Source: an uncultured Oscillospiraceae bacterium (GTDB taxonomy: Bacteria; Bacillota; Clostridia; Oscillospirales; Oscillospiraceae). Taken from it: 49,465 nt of DNA. The DNA lies in contig CAJUPU010000019.1 of assembly GCA_910588495.1 (NCBI GenBank), positions 1-49,465 on the forward strand, in the 5' to 3' direction. Below, piece by piece: positions 15,478 through 22,044 of the stretch. The position numbers and the translations under genes were made by a program. The notes beneath the pieces are model-generated. The model was not told where the DNA came from and searched no databases. It was given only the letters and a program-made list of their open reading frames with translations. The first letter of the stretch is position 1. Every line of letters starts with the position of its first letter.

Positions 15478-16800
15478 ATGCCCGCCCCGCTATACGAACA
15501 TCTGCGGGCCCTGGCGGCGCAGCGGCCTGTGCGGCTGGACATGCCCGGCCACCACGGCGCCCCCCTGCCCGGGGGCTTTCCCTGGCCCTCCCCGCTGGAC
15601 TTCACGGAGAACGACGGCACTGGCGACCTGTACAGCCATGAGCCCGACGCCATCCAGGCGGCGGAGCGGCTCTGGGCGGACCGGTCCGGCTTCCAGTCCT
15701 GCCTGTTCCTCACCGGGGGATCCACCCAGGGGGTCCACGCCGGGCTGGCCCTGCTGGCGGGGGCGGGCGGGGCCGTGGCCCTGGACCGGGGCAGCCACCG
15801 CTCGGCCTATCACGCCCTGGCCCTGCTGGACCTGGAGCCCCTGTTCCTCTCCCGGCCCTGGCTGGCGGGGGAGGGGGTGGCCGGCCCCATCCCGCCGGAG
15901 GCGGTGGAGCGCGCCCTGGCTGGCCGCCCGGATATCAAAACTGTCTGTATCACCTCGCCCACCTATTACGGCGTGTTGTCGGACCTGCCCGCCATCGCGG
16001 CGGTGTGCCGCGCCCGCGGGGCACGGCTGATGGTGGACGGGGCCCACGGGGCCCATCTGCCCTTTTTGGGGGACACGGGCTACCGGGCGGCGGACGTGGT
16101 GGTGATGTCCGCCCACAAGACCCTGCCCGCCCCGGGGCAGACCGCCCTGCTCTTCGCCAACGGCTTCGGGCTGGACCGGCTCCAGCGCTGGGGGTCGGTA
16201 TACGGCACCTCGTCCCCCTCCTATGTGCTCATGGCCGCGCTGGACGCGGTCCGGGACTATATGGAAGGGGAGGGGACCGCCCGCTACCGGGAGACGGTCC
16301 GGCGGGTGGAGGACCTCCGCCGCCGCTTCCCCGCCCTGGGGGAGGGGGAGGGCCTGGCCCTGGACCCCGCCCGGCTGGTGCTCACCGGCCCCGACGGCTT
16401 CGCCCTGGAGCGCGCCCTGCGCCGGAGGGGGGTATCCTGCGAGATGGCCGACCGGGGCCACGCGGTGTGCATCTGCACCTGCGCCGACGGCGGAGAGGAC
16501 TTCGCCCGGCTGGAGCGGGCGCTGGTGGAAACGGGCCTCACCGGCCCCTGCGCCCCCATCCCCGCCCCGCCGGAGGCGCCGGAGGCGGCGCTGTCCCCCC
16601 GGCGGGCCCTGTTCGCCCCCCGGGAGCGGATCGCCCTGGCCCAGAGCGCCGGGCGGGTGTGCGCCGGGCAGATCGCCCCCTATCCCCCCGGCGTGCCGGT
16701 GGTGGCCCCGGGGGAGCGGATCGAAAAAAAACATCTGGCCTATTTGGCCCAGATAGGGTATAATAAAAGTCACTGCGACGTGATTTCCCGAGAGGAGTGA
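15478..16800 (+). CDS. Orn/Lys/Arg decarboxylase family PLP enzyme (YaaO-like)
   Basis: A 440-residue fold-type I PLP enzyme. The PLP lysine is in SAHKTLPAPGQ, preceded by the aspartate-histidine motif DGAHGAHLPF and by TGGSTQG near the cofactor phosphate. It resembles Bacillus YaaO, the short form of the lysine/arginine/ornithine decarboxylases, which lacks the N-terminal wing domain. It begins 3 bp after the NUDIX stop and is followed by darA-holB-ricT, the same context as yaaO in Bacillus. Whether it decarboxylates lysine, arginine or something else is not shown. Confidence 0.88.
   Translation: MPAPLYEHLRALAAQRPVRLDMPGHHGAPLPGGFPWPSPLDFTENDGTGDLYSHEPDAIQAAERLWADRSGFQSCLFLTGGSTQGVHAGLALLAGAGGAVALDRGSHRSAYHALALLDLEPLFLSRPWLAGEGVAGPIPPEAVERALAGRPDIKTVCITSPTYYGVLSDLPAIAAVCRARGARLMVDGAHGAHLPFLGDTGYRAADVVVMSAHKTLPAPGQTALLFANGFGLDRLQRWGSVYGTSSPSYVLMAALDAVRDYMEGEGTARYRETVRRVEDLRRRFPALGEGEGLALDPARLVLTGPDGFALERALRRRGVSCEMADRGHAVCICTCADGGEDFARLERALVETGLTGPCAPIPAPPEAPEAALSPRRALFAPRERIALAQSAGRVCAGQIAPYPPGVPVVAPGERIEKKHLAYLAQIGYNKSHCDVISREE
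16759..16764 (+). promoter_or_regulatory. Possible internal -10 element before darA
   Basis: A perfect TATAAT sits in an AT-rich patch within the last codons of the decarboxylase gene, 42 bp before the darA start. The -35 region is poor, so this is a weak candidate for a separate darA-holB-ricT promoter. Confidence 0.3.
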
Positions 16801-16806
16801 GGCCCC

Positions 16807-17130
16807 ATGAAGCTCATCATCGCCATCATCAACTACGACGACGCGGGCGCGGTGGTCCAGAGCCTGTCCAAGCAGGGCTTTTCCTCCACCCGGCTGTCCA
16901 CCACCGGCGGCTTTCTGCTGGCGGGCAACGTGACGCTGCTGATCGGGGTGGAGGAGGACCAGGTGGACCAGGCGGTGGACATCATCCGCCGGCACTCCCA
17001 CAGCCGCAAGCAGCTGATGCCCGCCATCACCGAGATGAGCCACGGCTTCATGCCCGTCATGCCGGTGGAGGTCACCGTGGGCGGGGCCACCCTGTTCGTG
17101 GTGGACGTGGAGCGGTTCGAGCGGCTATGA
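16807..17130 (+). CDS. darA: PII-like cyclic-di-AMP receptor DarA (YaaQ/PstA)
   Basis: A 107-residue protein of the DarA/PstA family, trimeric PII-like proteins that bind c-di-AMP rather than 2-oxoglutarate. The start (KLIIAIINYDDAG) and the GGFLLAGNVTLLIGVEE segment match the family. GAGGAGTGAGG gives the ribosome binding site. It overlaps holB by 4 bp (ATGA). In Bacillus the same gene lies between tmk and yaaR-holB; here tmk and yaaR are absent. Confidence 0.93.
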   Translation: MKLIIAIINYDDAGAVVQSLSKQGFSSTRLSTTGGFLLAGNVTLLIGVEEDQVDQAVDIIRRHSHSRKQLMPAITEMSHGFMPVMPVEVTVGGATLFVVDVERFERL

Positions 17131-17873
17131 GGGAACTGCCCAGCCCGCTGTCCCACGCCTACCTCATCACCGGGGGGAGCGGGGACAGCCGCGCCGAGCT
17201 GGCCCGGCGGCTGACGGCGGCCTATCTGTGCCGGGGGGGCCGCCCCCCCTGCGGCCAATGCCGGGACTGCCGGAAGGCTGCGGCCGGGACCCACCCCGAC
17301 GTGTCCCTCACCGCCCCCGCCCCGGACAGGCGGGAGATCGCCGTGGACCAGATCCGCGCCCTGCGCGCCGACGCCTACGTCCGCCCCAACCAGGGGGCGC
17401 GGAAGGTGTACGTCATCGACCCGGCGGACGCCATGAACCCCGCCGCCCAGAACGCCCTGCTCAAGGTGCTGGAGGAGGGCCCGGCCTACGCCGCCTTCTT
17501 GCTGCTGGCGGGGGAGCCGGGGAAGCTGCTGGACACGGTGCGCTCCCGGTGCGAGCCCCTGCGCCTGCCCCCGGAGGAGGCCCCGCCGGACCCCGCCCTG
17601 GCGGACAAGGCCGCGGCCCTGGCCCAGGTGCTGCTCACCGGCGGCGAGCTGGCGGCGGCCCAGGCCCTGGTGGCGCTGGAGCTGGACAAGCCCAAGCCCG
17701 ACCAACTCGCCGCCCTGCTGCGCCTGGTGGAGCGCCGGGTGTCCCAGGACCTGGCCCGGCACCCCCAGCGGGGGGCGAAGGTGCTCCAGGCCCTCAAGAC
17801 CTGCCGGGACAACGGGGCGTACAACCCCGGCGCAGGGCTGACCCTGGGCCTGCTCATCACGAACATTTTCTAA
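17127..17873 (+). CDS. holB: DNA polymerase III delta-prime subunit
   Basis: A 248-residue clamp-loader subunit, short compared with about 330 residues in most bacteria. It has a degenerate P-loop (GGSGDSR), a zinc-binding set of four cysteines (C35, C42, C45, C48), the NALLKVLEEG helix and the SRC motif (VRSRCEPLRL) that supplies the trans-acting arginine finger. The ATG at 17127 overlaps the darA stop. The C-terminal collar domain appears reduced. Confidence 0.9.
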   Translation: MRELPSPLSHAYLITGGSGDSRAELARRLTAAYLCRGGRPPCGQCRDCRKAAAGTHPDVSLTAPAPDRREIAVDQIRALRADAYVRPNQGARKVYVIDPADAMNPAAQNALLKVLEEGPAYAAFLLLAGEPGKLLDTVRSRCEPLRLPPEEAPPDPALADKAAALAQVLLTGGELAAAQALVALELDKPKPDQLAALLRLVERRVSQDLARHPQRGAKVLQALKTCRDNGAYNPGAGLTLGLLITNIF

Positions 17874-17889
17874 ACGGAGGATACCCCCT

Positions 17890-19143
17890 ATGACAGAGAT
17901 CGTCAGCGTCCGGTTCCGGCCGGGCGGAAAGCAATACTATTTCGACCCGGCGGGCCTCACCGTGGCCGAGGGCCAGAGCGTCATCGTGGAGACCGGCAAG
18001 GGGCTGGAGTACGGCACCTGTGTCCGCCGCAACGCCCTGGTGGAGGACAGCGCGGTGGTCCAGCCCCTGCGCCCGGTGGTGCGCCTGGCCACGGAGAAGG
18101 ACGAGCGCCAGGTCCGGGAGAACCGGGGCAGGGAGAAAGAGGCCCTGCGCACCTGCCAGCAGCTGGTGGAGCGCCATGGCCTGGACATGAAGCTGGTCCA
18201 GGTGGAATACAGCTTCGACGGCAACAAGATCCTGTTCTTCTTCACCTCCGACGGCCGGGTGGACTTCCGGGCGCTGGTGAAGGACCTGGCGGGCATCTTC
18301 CGGGCCCGGATCGAGCTGCGCCAGATCGGCGTGCGGGACGAGGCGAGGATGCTGGGGGGCTTCGGCATCTGCGGCAAGCCCTTTTGCTGCGCCCAGTTTT
18401 TGGACGAGTTCCAGCCCGTGTCCATCAAGATGGCCAAGACCCAGAACCTGTCGCTGAACCCCACCAAGATCTCGGGCACCTGCGGGCGGCTGATGTGCTG
18501 CCTGAAGTACGAGCAGGGGGCCTATGAGGACGCGGTGAAGCGCTGCCCCAAGCAGGAGTCCTTCGTGGAGTGCCCCGACGGGGCGGGCACCGTGTCCTCC
18601 GTCAACCTTCTGAAGGAGCAGGTGAGGGTCCGGCTGGAGGACTCCACCGAGCAGCCCAAGAGCTACCTCACCGACGAGATCCGGGTGGTCCGCTCCGGCA
18701 AGGGCCGCCGGCCCGAGGGCTACGAAGCCCCCCCAAAGGCGGAGCTGGAGAAGCTGCGCACCCAGGAGGGGGAGCGGATCCGCAACGGCGGCCGCCCGGA
18801 CGGCCCCGCCGACCTGGGCCAGGTGCTGGAGCGCTACCTGGGGGAGAGCGGCCAGAAGCAGCCCGGCGACGGCCAGCGGCAGGGGAACCGCCGGGGCGGC
18901 CGGGGCCACGGCGGCCAGAACCGGGGCCAGGAGCAGCCCCCCCGCCAGGAGCGCGCCTCCCAGCGCCAGCAGGGCCAGCAGGCCCGCCCCCAGCGCCAGC
19001 CTCAGCCCCAGCGGCAGGCCCAGCCCGCCGCCCCCGCCGAGCCCAAGGCCAAGCAGGGCCAGGATCCCAGCCACAAGCGGCGCTACCGCCCCCACCACCG
19101 CCACAAGAGCGGCGGCCAGGGCCCCAAGCCCCCCCAGCCATAG
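17890..19143 (+). CDS. ricT: PSP1-domain protein RicT (YaaT)
   Basis: A 417-residue PSP1/RicT protein. In Bacillus RicT acts with RicA and RicF in an iron-sulfur Y-complex that promotes RNase Y-dependent mRNA maturation and affects sporulation. The conserved cysteines are visible in GICGKPFCCAQF and GTCGRLMCCLKYE. The PSP1 core ends near residue 270. From about 305 to the end is a low-complexity Gln/Arg/Gly/Pro tail with repeated RQ and PQ runs, ending in a His/Arg-rich cluster; it looks intrinsically disordered and could bind RNA. Bacillus RicT, of about 275 residues, has no such tail. Confidence 0.93.
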   Translation: MTEIVSVRFRPGGKQYYFDPAGLTVAEGQSVIVETGKGLEYGTCVRRNALVEDSAVVQPLRPVVRLATEKDERQVRENRGREKEALRTCQQLVERHGLDMKLVQVEYSFDGNKILFFFTSDGRVDFRALVKDLAGIFRARIELRQIGVRDEARMLGGFGICGKPFCCAQFLDEFQPVSIKMAKTQNLSLNPTKISGTCGRLMCCLKYEQGAYEDAVKRCPKQESFVECPDGAGTVSSVNLLKEQVRVRLEDSTEQPKSYLTDEIRVVRSGKGRRPEGYEAPPKAELEKLRTQEGERIRNGGRPDGPADLGQVLERYLGESGQKQPGDGQRQGNRRGGRGHGGQNRGQEQPPRQERASQRQQGQQARPQRQPQPQRQAQPAAPAEPKAKQGQDPSHKRRYRPHHRHKSGGQGPKPPQP

Positions 19144-19154
19144 CGTTGTTTATC

Positions 19155-19183
19155 GGGAGACCGCCGCTTCGCGGCGGTCTCCC
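19155..19183 (+). terminator. Hairpin terminator after ricT
   Basis: A 13-bp GC-rich stem (GGGAGACCGCCGC and its complement) with a 3-nt loop follows the ricT stop codon. The downstream run is CC-TT rather than a clean T tract, so efficiency is uncertain. Confidence 0.6.
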
Positions 19184-19273
19184 CCTTCCAGGCGCAACCA
19201 TTTTCCCTCCCTCAGGGTATTATAAGTGACAGGCACCAACGCGCCGCGGCCGAGGCGCGCAGGAAAGAAGGCG

Positions 19274-19750
19274 ATGGACTTGACACAGGAACAGCGCACC
19301 CAGGTGGTGGAGCGCTGGGGCGACATGGTGTACCGCCTGGCCCTGGCCCGCACCGCCAGCGTCCCCGACGCGGAGGACATCTTCCAGGAGGTCTTTCTGC
19401 GCTATTTCCGCCACGAGGAGCGGTTCCACAGCGACGAGTACCGCAAGGCGTGGCTGCTGCGGTGCACCCTGAACCGGTGCAAGAGCCTGCTGTCCTCCCC
19501 CTGGCGGCGGCGCATCGTCCCGCTGGAGACCGCCGAGGAGGTGGGCGTGGAGGACGACTACCGCGAGGTATACTCCGCAGTGCTCTCCCTGCCCGAGAAA
19601 TACCGGGCCGTGATCCATCTGCACTATTTCGAGGGCCTGTCGGTGGCCGAGATGGCCGCCGCCCTGGACTCCACGGAGGGCACCGTCAAGTCCCAGCTCA
19701 GCCGGGGCCGGGCCCTCCTGCGGGATATGCTGAAGGAGGTAGAGATTTGA
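19274..19750 (+). CDS. ECF-type RNA polymerase sigma factor
   Basis: A 158-residue sigma-70 factor with only regions 2 and 4. Region 2 includes DAEDIFQEVFLRYF (core binding) and region 4 contains LPEKYRAVIHLHYFEGLSVAEMAAAL (given here in part: LHYFEGLSVAEMA) followed by the recognition helix STEGTVKSQLSRGR. The ATG at 19274 has AAAGAAGG upstream; an in-frame ATG at 19226 lacks support. The stop overlaps the TTG start of the serpin gene, the arrangement usually seen for an ECF sigma factor and its anti-sigma factor. A motif GCAACC, 16 bp, GGTATT near 19195 could be an autoregulated ECF promoter; this is speculative. Confidence 0.92.
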   Translation: MDLTQEQRTQVVERWGDMVYRLALARTASVPDAEDIFQEVFLRYFRHEERFHSDEYRKAWLLRCTLNRCKSLLSSPWRRRIVPLETAEEVGVEDDYREVYSAVLSLPEKYRAVIHLHYFEGLSVAEMAAALDSTEGTVKSQLSRGRALLRDMLKEVEI

Positions 19751-21315
19751 AGCGTTACAAACAGGCAAACGAGGGCATCCACGCCCCCGAGGAGCTCAAG
19801 GAAAAGGCCGCCCGGCCCGCCGGAAAGCGCTCCCATCCCCGCTGGATGGGGACGGTGGCGGCGGCGCTGGCCGTGGTGGTCTTAGGAGGGATCGCCATGA
19901 GTCCCATCTGGCCGGACCGGCCTGGCCCCGGGCAGCCCGCCTCGTTCTCCATGGACGGCCGCACCCGGACCGCGGGGCCGTCCGCCAAAGGCGCCGCCCT
20001 GGCGGTGGCGGACTACCCGGAGATGCGCCCCTATCCCCGGCAGGACGCGTTCTACTCCGGCGAGGATGTGGACTGGGCAAAGGCCAGCAGGGCCTACAGC
20101 GCCGCCTATGACGCCTGGCGGGAGGACGTGAAGGCCCTTCGCTCCGGCGCCGACTACACCGGGCTGATGGACGAGTTCCTCTCCAGATCCGCCGCCCAGT
20201 TCCTCACCGGCGCGGGGGAGGAGAACCGGATCTGCTCCCCGCTGAACGTCTATATGGCCCTGTCCATGCTGGCGGAGACCACCGGGGACCACACCCGGGC
20301 CCAGATCCTGGACCTTTTACAGGTGGATTCCATCGAAGCCCTGCGGGAGCGGGCCAACGCCCTGTGGCTGGACAACTACCGGGACGACGGGGTGGTCACC
20401 TCCGTCCTGGGCAATTCCCTGTGGCTGCGGGACGGCATGACCTACCGCCAGGACACCCTGGACACCCTGGCCAAGGTCCACTACGCCTCCTCCTTCTCCG
20501 GCGAAATGGGCAGCGAGGAATACGACCAGGCCCTGCGGGACTGGCTCAACGAGCAGACCCACGGCCTTTTGGCAGAGCAGGCCCAGGGCCTGAGCATGGA
20601 TCCGGACACCGTGCTGGCCCTGGCCTCCACCCTCTACTTCAAGGCCGCCTGGGAGGATGGGTTCGACCAGGAGCGCACCGAGACCGGCACCTTCCACGCC
20701 CCCGGCGGCGATGTGGACGCGGACTTCATGCGCCGGACCCTGGACGGCGCCTTTTACTGGGGGGACGACTTCACCGCCGCAGAGCTCCGCTTCCAGGAGG
20801 GGGGCGGCATGTGGCTGATCCTCCCCGCCGAGGGGACTACGGTGGACCAGCTGCTGGAGAGCGGCCAGGCCATGGACTTCCTGCTCTCCCCCAAATACGA
20901 CCGGTACGACGACAAGGGCAATGTGGCGGTGGAGGGCTGGACCGGGCAGAAATACCTGACCATCCACCTGTCCATGCCCAAGTTCGACGTGTCCTCCGAC
21001 CTGGACCTGATCGACGGCCTGAAGGAGCTGGGGGTCACAGACGTGTTTGACGGCTCGCTCTCCAACTTCGATCCCCTGGGGGCGTCCACGGACGATCCGC
21101 TGTACGTCTCCCAGGCCAAGCACGCCGCCCGGGTGAAGGTGGACGAGGAGGGCTGCGAGGCGGCGGCCTACACGGTGATGATGGTGGGTCCCACCTCCGC
21201 CGCCCCCCCAAACGACGAGGTGGACTTCACCCTGGACCGGCCCTTCCTGTTCGCCGTCACCGGGGACAGCGGGCTGCCCCTGTTCGTGGGCACGGTCAAC
21301 CAGCCCAACGGTTAA
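19747..21315 (+). CDS. Membrane-anchored serpin in the anti-sigma position
   Basis: A 522-residue protein. The TTG start overlaps the sigma-factor stop and has GGAGG 8 nt upstream. Residues 1-33 are cytoplasmic and read like the N-terminus of ECF-associated membrane regulators (KRYKQANEGIHAPEELKEK). A single transmembrane helix spans about 34-52, then a linker, then a full serpin fold from about residue 145 to the end. The inhibitory hinge is present (E467, E468, G469, then C470-E-A-A-A-Y), which predicts the scissile bond at about T483-S484 in the reactive loop. Serpins trap serine or cysteine proteases irreversibly. The layout suggests an extracytoplasmic protease trap whose cleavage state could be signalled to the sigma factor; that link is inferred. 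It may alternatively be only an effector of the sigma regulon. Confidence 0.88.
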   Translation: MKRYKQANEGIHAPEELKEKAARPAGKRSHPRWMGTVAAALAVVVLGGIAMSPIWPDRPGPGQPASFSMDGRTRTAGPSAKGAALAVADYPEMRPYPRQDAFYSGEDVDWAKASRAYSAAYDAWREDVKALRSGADYTGLMDEFLSRSAAQFLTGAGEENRICSPLNVYMALSMLAETTGDHTRAQILDLLQVDSIEALRERANALWLDNYRDDGVVTSVLGNSLWLRDGMTYRQDTLDTLAKVHYASSFSGEMGSEEYDQALRDWLNEQTHGLLAEQAQGLSMDPDTVLALASTLYFKAAWEDGFDQERTETGTFHAPGGDVDADFMRRTLDGAFYWGDDFTAAELRFQEGGGMWLILPAEGTTVDQLLESGQAMDFLLSPKYDRYDDKGNVAVEGWTGQKYLTIHLSMPKFDVSSDLDLIDGLKELGVTDVFDGSLSNFDPLGASTDDPLYVSQAKHAARVKVDEEGCEAAAYTVMMVGPTSAAPPNDEVDFTLDRPFLFAVTGDSGLPLFVGTVNQPNG

Positions 21316-21321
21316 ATGAAA

Positions 21322-21356
21322 ACCTCCTTCCCCCATTGGGGGAGGGAGGTCTTTTC
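21322..21356 (+). terminator. Intrinsic terminator after the serpin gene
   Basis: Arms ACCTCCTTCCCCC and GGGGGAGGGAGGT form a stem with a short loop, followed by CTTTTCT. It lies 6 bp after the serpin stop codon. Confidence 0.85.
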
Positions 21357-21380
21357 TATGCCCAGGGCATTGGTCCGTCT

Positions 21381-22019
21381 GCGGGCGGGACGGGGGCGTT
21401 ACTTTCTCTCTCGCGAGAGAAAGTAACCAAAGAGCGCGCTTAAGGGGGAAAATCGGCTCGACTTCGAGCGCCAAGGACGCGCTCTCGCTCGCAAGGATTT
21501 TCCCCCTTAAGGATCCCCCGGTTTGAAGGGCCGCCGCTTTCAACAGGCACGTTCCATCCGGCTATCGCGGCTGACGAATGGGGCTCACTTCGCCTTCCGG
21601 CCCACAGGGGCCTGCGTGCCGGTGGATCGAAACGCTTCTGCGTCTCCTGGAAGCGCCTCCGCCAGCGCTTCGGTGTCAGGTGGGTGCGCCCCGGAGGCGC
21701 AGGTCGATAGACCCACCCCAGTGCAATGACTGGACACCGGCGGCAGCACAAATAGGAGCACCGGCGTCGAAGGCCCTGAGCGCCGGCAGGGTATCGCTCA
21801 GTCATCAGTAGGACTCTCCCGTAAAGAGGGGGTCCTTAGGGGGAAGCCCGCCTGAGGACATGGCCCGGCCTTTGGGCCTTGTCCGACGGGGCGGGATGCC
21901 CCCTAAGCATTCTCTTTGGGCACTTTCTCTCATGTGAGAGAAAGTGCCCCGCCGGAGGCGGCCCTCCCCATCGGGTGAGGCGGGGCTTCGGAGAAAGTAC
22001 CATCCCCCGTCCCGCCCGC
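21381..22019. mobile_element. Non-coding element with terminal inverted repeats
   Basis: A 639-bp block between the convergent serpin and ileS genes. It is bounded by perfect 16-base inverted repeats (21381-21396 and 22004-22019, GCGGGCGGGACGGGGG), and the similarity continues inward through TACTTTCTC on both sides. It holds several perfect hairpins: 13-bp arms at 21398-21427, 16-bp arms at 21439-21454/21496-21511, a nested stem at 21835-21907 and 15-bp arms at 21918-21949. No credible ORF is present. It looks like a miniature inverted-repeat element or a structured RNA locus. Confidence 0.55.
21728..21949 (+). repeat. Dispersed structured repeat, copy 1
   Basis: About 220 bp that recur at 25880-26106 in the same orientation. 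The right-hand 140 bp is nearly identical in the two copies; the left 80 bp is more divergent. It contains the CTTAGGGGG ... CCCCCTAAG stem with GGACATGGCCC pairing inside it, and the terminal palindrome around CACTTTCTCTC. It lies inside the TIR-bounded element. Confidence 0.85.
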
Positions 22020-22044
22020 GGGCGGGTCCAAACGCCAGGGGGCG

